A stretch of 64,000 bases of DNA from Allodiplogaster sudhausi (lineage: Eukaryota > Nematoda > Chromadorea > Rhabditida > Diplogasteridae), in the NCBI GenBank assembly GCA_945643635.1, contig CALZFC010000150.1, positions 246,001-310,000 on the forward strand, given 5' to 3'. Below the pieces are notes generated by a model. That model did no database searches, was not told where the DNA came from, and saw only the letters and a list, made by a program, of their open reading frames with translations. Within the stretch, counting starts at the first letter, position 1, and every line of letters starts with the position of its first letter. Positions 23,024 through 33,968 of this stretch are shown here, in pieces. The position numbers and the translations under genes are program-made.

Positions 23024-24176
23024 ATCCAGGTGAAAGATATTCGGCTTCTTGCAGGAGTTTCTTGACCATATCGGTAACAAGTACTATCAGTGCAGTGAGG
23101 TGCATAATTCCCTCATCAAGATCTAAAAGGATACTTTCGACATTCTATTCTCGACCCCGTTGGAGTTCCTATGTCGATAAAGTTTTACTATTGTGTGTGG
23201 TGTAAGGTACACATTCGGAAGGGTAATCTTGGTTATGTGGGAGATAGACGACCATATAATTGTGGATTACCATTCCGGAGGTGGACCGGCACCATGTTGG
23301 CATGCTGCCAGGTTTTGAATAGGGAAACCTCTTGAAGAGGTTTATTGTATAAGGTAAGTGGCTCGTATAAGGGCGTCTCTTTTGGAGAGACGCTTCATTC
23401 TACGATTGAGTCGTGAAGAAGGGTCCCACCCTCCCTCCCTTACATTGGTGAACATCTACAACAGTGGGTGAAAGGTAAAAGGAAGCAGGGGATTACTGTT
23501 GGATCCGATTAGGGGTACGGTATTCAGAGGATAGAGAAAATTACAAAACTTGTCGGAAACACTTCTCCACTTCGTGGAGGGCGGTACGTTTTGTCCTCTA
23601 GGCCTGCGCGAGGTATTTAGCTTTTTCAGATTCTTTTCTCCTCCGCTGCCCCTTCCCATTTCAGATGTAATAATAAATTCTTCACTTTCAGGACTTTTCA
23701 GTTTACACTTTTGTAGCATGTCATTCCCTTGTCTGTCATGCCATTGTTGTTACCACATTCTCGACCCAGTTGGAGTTCCCTTCTTCACGACTCAATCGTA
23801 GAATGAAGCGTCTCTTCAAAAGAGACGCCCTTATACGAGCCACTTACCGTATACAATAAACCTCTTCAAGAGGTTTCCCTATTCAAAACCTGGCAGCATG
23901 CCAACATGGTGCCGGTCCACCTCCGGAATGGTAATCCACAATTATATGGTCGTCTATCTTCCACATAACCAAGATTACCCTTCCGAATGTGTACCTTACA
24001 CCACACACAATAGTAAAACTTTATCGACATAGGAACTCCAACTGGGTCGAGAATAGAATGTCGAAAGTATCCTTTTAGATCTTGATGAGGGAATTATGCA
24101 CCTCACTGCACTGATATTATTTGTTACCGATATGGTCAAGAAACTCCTGCAAGAAGCCGAATATCTTTCACCTGGA
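23024..24176. repeat. Long inverted repeat (hairpin) containing DIRS terminal repeats
   Basis: Arms of about 395 bp at 23024-23420 and 23784-24176 are reverse complements, with a 363-bp spacer. Each arm holds one full terminal repeat plus about 145 bp of a shared flank (GGTGAAAGATATTCGGCTTC outward). The spacer end TTCACTTTCAGGACTTTTCA recurs inverted at 24178-24215, extending the symmetry. It probably arose by nested insertion or inverted duplication of element ends. Confidence 0.9.
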
Positions 24177-24214
24177 AACTGAAAAGTCCTGAAAGTGAAG
24201 AATTTTATTACATA

Positions 24215-24327
24215 TTCTCGACCCAGTTGGAGTTCCTATGTCGATAAAGTTTTACTATTGTGTGTGGTGTAAGGTACACATTCGGAAGGGTAATCTTGGT
24301 TATGTGGGAGATAGACGACCATATAAC
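24215..24327 (+). repeat. Truncated DIRS terminal repeat plus flank
   Basis: The flank TTCTCGACCCAGTTGGAGTT is followed by the first 90 bp of the terminal repeat, breaking off at GACCATATAAC. The same flank precedes the copies at 23171 and 24033 but not the copy at 15263. Confidence 0.85.
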
Positions 24328-24576
24328 TAGTGCTGCGTGCGGGTATTGATGGTTACATTTAGTGGAGAATATTTCTGCTCAATAGTACATATCCTTTACT
24401 ATATGATGGTCATCGTGCTACCGTAGTACATGAATGAATGGAGCATGTATTGGAGCAGAACTATAACTGAGTCTAACGAAGCTAACTTTTTTTAATGTTT
24501 GTAGTGAAAATTGACGTTTCTTTCATCCTTATTTTAGATCTCGGGTTATGTATTAATTGCAGTCCGCCCTACTGGA

Positions 24577-27500
24577 ATGAACATTTACGAACGCTTCAAT
24601 CTGTCCGTTAATTTTTTCCCACATTTCCTCTCTTTTTTGAATGCAGTAATTGATAATACGAAGACTGTTTCAGATATGCTTTACCAGAGAAATTTTACCT
24701 TGAACCGTGTGACCGAGATGGGGGAACTCTTGCCAATTTTCACCTGCAAATTAACCGCCACTCCACGTTCATGACAATTCTTGGTATATTTTCCTTCAAA
24801 AATTTCACGTTTAAAGCCGCTTAATTCAGATTCAACTGAACATCGCATTCCCGTAGTTGACGCCGATATCTCTCGTATTTACGGGGTTATTGGAACTTTG
24901 CGCCTCGTTTCAGGTAATTTTTTACTCGCTCAACCTATTCTTTCCAGAAATCTTTCAACCATTTCAGGCAATGTCTTGATACTCATTCGCGGGGCGCAAG
25001 TCGTTGGACAACTGAGTGGCCATGACATATGGAGGGTTGAAAGCACGCAGCTAATCCCATACAAGAAGAGTTCACTTCATCTAACCGAGAAACAGGCTTG
25101 CCGTTTACTTATCTTGCATGGTTTCAGAGCTTCCTGGAACTGTTGTCATTCCGTGCTTTTCAGCTCTGGTTCGAACGACACTTCATTGATATGATTGAGC
25201 TCGTCCTGTCTACCGGTACTTTTCATTATTAATTGGAACTGAAGATATCCCTAGTCTTCTTGAGGTGGCTTTTACTACTCGTATACTCTGGACATCACGC
25301 GTTCTCTACAGTGGTTGTTTGAGAATGCTGGCCCTCACTTCGATCGCGTCTCCCCCGTTGATCGTGTAGGTCACAAGGAATACCTTTTTTTACTTCTCTT
25401 CAACTGATGAAAAAATATACTATCTGTGAGTGGCTAGGAGAGGAGGGGAGGAAGATCGTTTACAGGGGTTGCTGGCATGGGGAAACATATTATGGCGTTC
25501 TTTTGGCAGGATTATGTATTTAAAAAGTTACCGTACTTTTTGTCTCTGAAACAGGTAAAAATCACAGTATTTGGGATATGTAACCCAATAGACCCACAAT
25601 GATGGGGTGTCGAATGGTAACTAGATGCCACAGTTCGTATCACATGGTTAGTTTTCTCGAGGAGATGGTCATCCTGGAGTTCTACCTTTACTCTATTCCT
25701 TTTCCACGCTTTCATATTCAGCTGACTCAACAAGCATTCAGTCCGGGTATAGGCACCCACGCCTGAATGCCTAAACCCTCAAATGCACGATTTGGTGCCG
25801 AAAAAGGAGTCCTCTTGATATGAGACATTTAAAACCATAACAGTCATAACCTATCTCGTTATTGTATTTAAGGCTGATGATCGTTTCATGTGGAATGGTC
25901 ACTTATTGAAGGAGCTTCGCGCAGTGAACGGAGTACGATTCGATTCTTGTTTGGGTTTTGTTGTGTGGGGCGAAAGAGTTTGATCTGTTTCAGGCCGGTC
26001 GCTTCTGCTTGCCAATTATGCATGGGTTCATCGGGTCCCTGCAGCACAAGCTTGCCAATCACCTCTTCAAAGTTTTCCTTATTTCGCGTCGTTCCATTCA
26101 AAGGTTATTCGTTGTGAGTTGTGTTTTCATGTGGATCTAAAGAGTAATTTGAAGATTGGTTTTCCTTTAGGATATCAATCTTTTATTTTTACTCTTAGGA
26201 AATTGTCTAACTTCAGAGCAATTTCAGGGCTGGTGTCCGGTTCCATAAACGTGGAGTGAATTCTGAGGGCCAGAGTGCCAACTTTGTAGAGACTGAGCAG
26301 ATCGTGGAAGTGCTGAAAGGCACGGTCGGAAGGCCATCACAGCTTACCTCCTTCCTCCAGGTATGGAATAGCTTGAGAGGCAGGCGAGAGAAGAACGAGA
26401 GAGCGTGAAAATAAAGGAGGGGTGGAGAGATACAGAAGGATGGAAAGAGAGCAAATCGGACTGCAGACTCGTGGTTCGATCCCTCTCGTGTGGTCGCAGC
26501 GTCCGAATCTTCGTTGGCAGCCATGCCCAACTCTCCGACCGACAGCTGATCAGCTGCAGGTTCAAGTGGTAGAATGTCTTAGAGATATAGATAGATAAGT
26601 CTTTCTCTTCTTCTCTTAGGCTTACGTCCGCCACTTCTCTGCCCAGCACCACCTCTACAACGGAACTCATGTCATTGTTGATCTTGTGAACCAGAAAGGA
26701 CGAGAGCGAAGAGTTGGAGGAGAGTTGGAGAGAGTGAGTCTCCAGGCTAATCTTCCCTTTGTCAAGTCAGTTTATTATCCCATTTCTCTATTTTCCTTCC
26801 TGTTTTTCGTATCTTTTTTACTGTTCCATAATTAATTCTTCTCTATTGCTGCCCTCTTAGATATCATCCATTCGATTTCCATCGTGAATGCCACGCAATG
26901 AATTGGGGTCGTCTTGCTCTTCTTAGAGATCAACTCCGTCCCTTCATCTCGCAGTTTGGGTACAGAATGAAAGAGAGAGGAGAGAGAGAAAGAGAGAGGA
27001 GAGAGAGAAAGAGAGAGTAGAGAGAGAAAGAGAGAGGAGAGAGAGAAAGAGAGAGGAGAGGGAGAAAGAGAGAGAGAGGGGGAGTGGAGGGCGCGTTGTG
27101 CAGCTTCTTCGTGTCTTCTGAGTCGCGAGAGATGGGCCGCTTCCAAGTCGGGTACTTCCGCACGAACTGCATGGACTGCCTGGACCGAACGAATGTCGTG
27201 AGTGGGTGGGGGGGGGGCTCTCTCCTCTTCTTTATCCCTCCTTCTATTCAGGTACAATCTCTGCTAGGCCGCGAGTCCCTGAGTGACCAACTCGCTCTGC
27301 TCAACATCCTCCTTCCCCATCAGAAGTTGGTTGTCTTCTGCTTCATTGGCTGAACTCCTGAGTGTTGAGAGTGGAGGACGTGCCTGAGCTGGAGGCCGCC
27401 TTCAAGAATCTCTGGGCTGACAATGGAGACATGTGCAGTCGACAGTATGCGGGAACTCCCGCTCTCAAGGCTAGCATCGGCTCTCTCTCCACCCTAACTA

Positions 27501-27890
27501 ACCTCTTCATTAATACAGGCGGACTTCACTCGCCTGGGTAAGCGAACTTATCAGGGGGCAATGAACGACGCCCTCAACGCGCTCACTCGCTACTTCAGAA
27601 ACAACTTCTCTGACGGATTCCGACAGGTTGCCACGATCTGCTTTGTTCTTTGAAGAGGGATATCTATTGCAATACCCATTTTCAGGATGCAATTGACTTG
27701 TTTCTGGGCAACTTCACAGTGGACCCGAATGGTGAGTAGTAAGAAGGAGGCAACGCTGATTGCGCCATTCAGATCTTCCTCTCACCTTCGAAGCCACTCT
27801 CCTGACCATGGACTACCACGGAGTTGCCATTGTCATTGCTGCTTTCTCAATGGCCATGACTGTGCTCTGCCTCTTCGTTGCTGGTTCAGT

Positions 27891-27933
<43 letters not shown>

Positions 27934-28057
27934 CTCTCGCATTGCAGACAGCATGGGCTTGTCTCTGTTCTGGGTGGCAGTCTTTTTCTTCTGCATCTCC
28001 TTCATCTTCCTCAATGGCGAGGAATTCGTCAATTCTCCGAAACTCAAGACTGAATGA
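24577..28057 (+). CDS. SAC1 phosphoinositide phosphatase
   Basis: SAC1 is an ER/Golgi membrane phosphatase that dephosphorylates PtdIns4P. The Sac domain begins around [16 protein letters not shown] (24880) and continues with [47 protein letters not shown], and the [19 protein letters not shown] block at 26460. The catalytic CX5R motif is [14 protein letters not shown] at 27160. Later exons give [31 protein letters not shown] and [20 protein letters not shown]. Two C-terminal membrane helices follow ([20 protein letters not shown] and [20 protein letters not shown]), then [12 protein letters not shown]. Two introns need GC donors (25096, 27470). The N-terminal exons are less certain; the ATG at 24577 gives [10 protein letters not shown], shorter than vertebrate SAC1 here. 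Confidence 0.93.
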
Positions 28058-31053
28058 GTTCTCCAATGTGACACTGATGTACTGCTCAACCTTATACCGT
28101 TTATTGCTATTTATAACGAAATTATCTGATTGTATATGCGTGCTGCAATTATGCTAGCCTTTATTTTTGGAGGATGAAGTATTAATCGTCAGTCATAACC
28201 AACATATCTTGTTTAACTAACCTTTGCTTACGTATGAATGAGAAATGACTGGATAATATTTGCCAACTTATTCCTTAAGAACGGTGTAGTTTGGATGGGG
28301 TTTAGTTTATATTATTTATTTTAAATGTTGAGGCGGCTGTTTCTGAAGGAGAGCGTGGACTAAAAGCTCGTTACAATGACTTGTTCAATTGTTGCATTTA
28401 CTCCACCAAACAAGGTGTGCATGGCCAGAAAGCAGAAGACAGCAGAGGGAGCTAGCAAAAGAGAGAAATCATCCACCACTTCCAATTATGCACAGAGAAG
28501 AACGATGTCTGCATGACAAGAGTGGCGAGATAACTCGCGGACTCAGTCGTCACGGGTCTCCCTCTGCGTCTCTCACACGCACTCTGGCACTCTGTGCTCT
28601 GGCCACTGCGGCAGTCATCGGCAGGCAAGAGCGTACTGCGGCTGCTCGCTCCGAGTGTATCGTCCCGTGTCGTCCCTTCCTCGTGAGTCCCCTCCTGACT
28701 TGTGGGGTCCCTTCCCACACCCCAATCCACCTCCAACCCTGGAGCACGTGGCGCTTTCCTCTCTCATCTCTGGTTCCTTCCGTCTTAGCTGCTATTGATC
28801 CTAGGCCTTTTGTCATCATTATTGGTTTTCCAGATTTTACATATTTCGTTGGAGCTGAGTGGGTTTTTTGACGTTCCAATCTTAGTTTCCATGCTCTCAT
28901 CGTTATAAGAAATTAATTCGAAATTGCATGATCAATGCAATCGATAAGTCCCTTTGCCTTTCTTGTGATCCCTGATATGATGACGATAGCAATGTTAGAA
29001 TATGAGTGCTTTTCGATCAGTATAATGAGGTGCTGAAAACGTAGCGGGTTCAACCTCTTTCAGTACCTTAGCACGTGCGGTGCGAGTGTAGTCATGTGAT
29101 GAAGTGAGAGGGTGAGGAGGGACCGACCCGAGAGGAGGGAGACGGACCACCAGCCACCGCTCTTCTGCTCATCACCACACAACTCCTCCCGTCTCTCCCT
29201 TGCTTGCCCATTTCACCACTGCATTTAGTCTTCGCCGTGTTTGTTTCGTACAACAAAGTAAATGTCACTCCTCCTGATTTATAGTTGGGCTTGTCTGCAT
29301 GTTTCTTTGCTCCCCGATGAATTTGCGTCCCTTCAATGGTGGTGTGGTTGTGGGTGCTGGCGAGTGAAGTCTTGTATCATTCATAGAAAAGGGATGATTT
29401 TGTCAATTGCGTCGGTGCATTTAAAATCGTTTTGTCATCGATTTAACCTTCACAACCTCACGTCTGCTTTTCTACTAATATTCACTTTTTAGTCTGCTTT
29501 TTTTGGCTCAAGTATTCTAACATCCGACAAGATGGTACTAATGAAATAAATTGTAGGGAGATACCGATGACATGCCTGCATATGTTGGCATGTTAAGAGG
29601 AATTGCAGCCGATTTCTGTCGCATATTCTGGCATCGTAAACTCTTTTCATGCTACCTCTTGTTTGAATTTTTTTTTAAAGTTTTAGTAATAGGTTTCTGT
29701 TGTTCTGGTGATCGTCATATTGCGGCGGGACTTAGCTTTGCATTGCTGGTTTCTTTTCTTAGTGCTTATGGTCGTGGTTCGAGCACACGCAGTTAGCGAG
29801 AGACAAGTAAGGGGAAGAGAGAAAGCGATGGTGATGGTGGCTGAGAGAGGAGTTGGAATAGCTGGGAGAGAGATGAGCTCTCTTGTTTGCTGTATTGACG
29901 TGGAGTCTGGCCATGGCAGAGGAGTGTTCAACTTAACCTCCGCCTTCCCCGAATCCCAACAACCCATCCCTCTCCGAAGCATTTTGTGTGAAATTGTCCC
30001 GTCTGCTGACTTTCTCTTCTGTTACCATTTCTACTCTGAGTCTCCTTTTGAGTCCACTCCCTCGCGCTTACTCTCCTCTTCGGTTTCTATGCGTTCTCTT
30101 CTCTGCCTCTCTCACTCATTGTTTGATTCTAGTCGAGGTACGCTCAACTTTAATACAAAGAACACCGATCGGGTGATGTGCTGAACTTTCTCGCTTCACG
30201 CGCGCTTTGCCAGTGTATCCTTCAGGACAGAAAATGTGGTTATAGTTGAAAATTTCTGAATTTTCTTTGAAGAAGCTGAGATTTGAAAAGGGCGTGTCTT
30301 TCATCCTCCCCCCCCCCCCCCCCCGCAATCGATTGGACCTTGGTGAGTGTGTGTGAATGTGTTCTCTGCGTTTGCCTATATTAGTGTATCATTGTTTATC
30401 ACACTAGTCTTTTGCAAATTTCCGTTAGTTAAAAAAGGGCCTTCCTTCTAGGATAGCGATGCTGCTGAGTAGTCCTTGGTGTCATGTGATTGGTTTCAAA
30501 AGGACTTCTGCACTTTATGTACTTACTCTTCACTATTACTGTGTTGTAGAAATGTACTTCTTGTCCTTCCTGTCTCTGTATATCAAATACAAATATATTG
30601 CTAAATCGCTTTTTATTATCTTTTCTAGTCTTTCTTCGGTTCGCCTGGTTAAACTTATTTCTTCGGTTTGCCTGCTAGGTCGTCTGATTTGCTGTGCACT
30701 TTCGCTCGTTTCCATTTGAAGTTCGGTTTCTTGCATATTCGATCTGCAAGAAATTTAGTCGTTGAGACAATTTGCAAGAGTAAGCGGGGGTATGTATTTA
30801 AAAGATTGTAAGAGGAGTTGGTGCTTGCAGGCGGCGGTGGTTTTCGCCTTCTCTGCCGAATTTTCTTCGCTCCTCTGTGTCGTTTCTGGTTTGTTTTTAT
30901 ATTTAATATTACTTTTTTCATCATACTATTTTGATGGTATTTCTTTATTTACTGTGAATTACAATCAACTGGAAGTAACTTCCGATGCGAGCACATTTTT
31001 TCACACAGATTCTTCCATTCGCCGGTGTTCTTTTTATTGTACGAGTGAACAGT
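28058..31053. other. Long region without a recognised gene
   Basis: Contains the SAC1 3' flank and probably the promoter and 5' untranslated exons of the ZFAND gene. Open frames are short and look non-coding. A run of 17 C lies at 30308-30324. The stretch near 29100-29260 has a GA-rich to CT-rich switch that could be a promoter, but no defined element is visible. Confidence 0.4.
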
Positions 31054-32030
31054 ATGGAAAACCAGCAACAGCAGACGACTTCTCTGTGCCGTGGCGGGTT
31101 GGCTTTTTTAAAGTTTTGGATTAGCACAATACATGGTACTTTGACACTTGGGGGGGGGGGCAACGTTTTACTTTTTTGTACAACGACGAATTGCCACACT
31201 CTTCCGTGTCGCTTTAAGGAGTTTAATCTACTGTACCTTTCTAAAGTGAAATGCGCAAATACAAAGTGAACACTATTTGTGTTCCTCATGGTCGAAGATC
31301 TCTTCTGAACAACTTGGTCTCAAATATGGTGCTCCCTAAATGGATTGATTGAAAATCCCCTCGTGCTTTAGATGCGGCTTCTTCGGTGCGGCTGCCACGG
31401 AGGGATTGTGCAGCAAGTGCTTCAAGGACCAGATCAAGCGGCAGCAGGACGCCGCTCGCATCACTCCTTCGTGTATCTTTATTTTTTTACCTAGCAAAGC
31501 AAGATGGTTTGATGAAGAAGAATCCAGTTGCAGTGGCCGTGGCTTCGATGTCTTCGTCGGAGCCAGCCGAGCAGCCCCCCGTCCCGACTGACTCGCCTGT
31601 CCCCGTTGTGGCCCCTCCGACTTCTTCAGCCGCTCCCTCCTCTACCCTCAGCTGCTCCCAGGAGGCCCTCTCCTCAGAGGGTGCCACGGCAGCTCTGGAG
31701 GCTGCGGATGCAGCGACTGGCGGTGCTCTGCTGTCGTCTGCCAGCTCAGTGTCCCTCGAGTTGGCTTCTCCCCCCGCTGGAGATGCCGAGTCTTCCACTG
31801 CCCTGCCCCCTCCCAAGAAGGCCAATCGTTGTCAGCAGTGCAACAAGCGGGTCGGTCTCACTGGCTTCAACTGCCGCTGTGGTGGACTCTTCTGCTCTGA
31901 GCACCGCTATGACACCGCCCACTCCTGCTCCTTCGACTACAAGGTTCTTTCCTATCTTTCATCATATCTCTCCTGTCATTCTCTCACCCTCTTTCTCTCC
32001 TCTCTCTCTCTCTCTTTCTCTCTCTCTCCT

Positions 32031-32075
<45 letters not shown>

Positions 32076-32121
32076 TTCTCTCTCTCTCCTTTCTCTCTCT
32101 CTCCTTTCTCTCTCTCTCCTT

Positions 32122-32208
<87 letters not shown>

Positions 32209-32278
32209 GACCATGGAGCGCGAAGAGCTGCGAAAGAACAACCCTGTGATCGTCTCGGATAAGATCCAGCGAATCTAA
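31054..32278 (+). CDS. AN1/A20 zinc-finger protein (ZFAND5/6-like)
   Basis: Members bind ubiquitin through the A20 finger and assist proteasomal degradation or stress signalling. Exon 1 (31054-31097) encodes [14 protein letters not shown]. It splices in phase at 31372 to complete the A20 finger ([20 protein letters not shown], then CF). A Ser/Ala/Pro-rich linker follows. The AN1 finger is at about 31820-31945: [20 protein letters not shown] then [13 protein letters not shown]. After a CT-filled intron (31945-32208) the last exon gives [20 protein letters not shown] and RI, the family's C-terminus. The second intron must change frame; it starts at GTATCT (31475) and ends at one of three nearby AGs, giving 22, 31 or 61 nt. 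Confidence 0.92.
31985..32207 (+). repeat. CT microsatellite in the last ZFAND intron
   Basis: (CT)n with TTTCTC interruptions, ending at the TTCCAG acceptor. Both-strand open frames here are artefacts. Confidence 0.9.
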
Positions 32279-33968
32279 GGATGGAGTACCTCGGGCTGTG
32301 TCATTGTCCTTCCCCTATTGATTGGCTCCCTCCACTGAATACCTCGATGGCCGTGCATGACATGCAGCCCTACCCCCTCCATCTTAACCCTCAACCATCC
32401 CCATTACTCGATGCTTCATTCAAAAGCATAAAGAAGGACAGGCACCCTTGGAATCATTGCTCCTCTTCACTAATTCAAGTCTCATGAGTCTGGCCTCTCT
32501 TCTCTCGGTTGCTCTTCTTTTCCAGCTTCTTCTTTTTTCCTTTATTTTCCTGTGCGTCGCTGTGGCCTTCTCTTTTCATCTCGTAAGTTTCTTTTCTTAA
32601 TGCAACTTTCCATTTTTTCTTAGTTCCTTTCATTTTAAACATTTAGCTGTCGTTTTGTATGATTTATTCATTGTACACAGTACGCCTGTCGAAAAGCTTA
32701 TTTTGTTTCTGCCGACTTCAGGTAGCATTGCTTGGGCCGCCATCACCAATTATATCCGTATGATAGGAATTTGTATTTGATGTTGCCCGTGGTACAGAAT
32801 GCGAATGTTGTTAACACTTGTCTCTGACTCTCTCGTCTCTCACCCTCCCGTCTTCTCTCATTCCCTTTCCTTCGATGTACATCCGTCAGGTAGTCGGAGT
32901 ACAGTCCAAGCTTCTGGTTGATTCGGTTGCCGCCTTTCTCCCTGTCCCTTCAATCTATGTCGTTCTTCTCAGTTTCTTATTTTCTCTAGATAGTAGATGG
33001 TTGCACTTCTATCTCTCTCTCGGTATGCAAAGAGTAATGAGAGAGCGGGAGCTGCTTTTCTACCGTGTCCTTACCTCGTCGCCATGATTTTCCTTTCATT
33101 CTTCTCCTCATAGAGCTCATCATTCTCTCAAGTTGTTTTAAGTGAGTCACTGTTCTCATCGGAACTCTTCCCGTCTTGCTCTTCTCTTCCCTCTGAGAAC
33201 AGGCGGAATTCGCTGCCGTCCACCTAAAACCATGTAAATAAATATAAATGCGATTGCTGTGTGCTCGGTAGCATTTGCTCCTCTTCTCTCCCAGTTTTTT
33301 CTTAGATGGCGAATGGATATTCATGTATTGATATCGCATTGTTACGTACATAGAACTCTTCCCATTTATCTGAAGATTTCAGCTGCGAGATCATTTTGAT
33401 CGGTATATTCCCTGCTATTCACACCGAACTATTTTGTATGCTAAGTGGTCCAATGAAGTGTCGTGTTCAAAGAATTCACAGCTTGTCCAAGGGAAGCAAT
33501 GTACAAGTTGACATCACTCGGTATCTTACAAATCATCGAACGGCAGTTGTGGTTGTTTCGTGGTGGCATGTGTAAGTTAACATCTGATGAGCTTTGCGAA
33601 TACTGGGTCGTGAATTTACTTCAGTAATCTTCAAAAGATTTAACATTCCCCTGAAACAACGTGCAGAAAGAGTGGAAATATTGAGTTTCGCTTTTTTATC
33701 TCTATCTCATTCTGTCACCCACTCTCCCTTTCTCTCTCTCCCTCACAGCCTCTCCCCATTTCTCCCCACTCCCTGCCATCTCAATTGCACTCTTTTTCTA
33801 CTTCTTCCGCTCTTCTGCACTGACACAATTTCTTTGACGTTCAATGCTATGGTAAATTGATATATTTTCTTCAAAATTGGGTGAAGGACATGTATGTTTT
33901 ATTGAATTATATTTAATGGAACCTTATCTTTAATGGCAGTGACTTTGAGCTTGCAGGAGCATTGAGTC
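32279..33968. other. ZFAND 3' region and iPGM 5' region
   Basis: No coding exon is seen. Probably holds the ZFAND 3' untranslated region; an AATAAA lies near 33237. The right part would include the iPGM promoter. Confidence 0.4.

Larger units (their letters stand above)
15263..24033 (+). mobile_element. DIRS-like tyrosine-recombinase retrotransposon with nested copies
   Basis: Has the set that defines the DIRS order: Gag-like ORF, reverse transcriptase plus RNase H, and a tyrosine recombinase; no aspartic protease or DDE integrase is seen. A roughly 250-bp terminal repeat starting TATGTCGATAAAGTTTTAC is at 15263-15514, with an inverted copy at 23784-24033. A second direct copy (23171-23420) and a truncated third (24237-24327) show that the right end is rearranged or nested. 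An internal inverted repeat lies at 21523-22219. The element sits between EAF and SAC1 and is transcribed on the plus strand. Boundaries are inferred; the right end could equally be at the internal repeat. Confidence 0.8.

Noticed and set aside
26460..26490. tRNA B-box-like GGTTCGATCCC
   Set aside because: It lies in a SAC1 exon ([11 protein letters not shown]) and no cloverleaf can be drawn around it. No tRNA was found in the window.
28389..28871. Possible gene between SAC1 and ZFAND (160-residue frame)
   Set aside because: Arg/Ser/Pro mixture with no motif, splice support or opposite-strand alternative; left as unassigned.
32000..32241. Arg/Glu-rich minus-strand frame
   Set aside because: Reverse of the ZFAND intron microsatellite.
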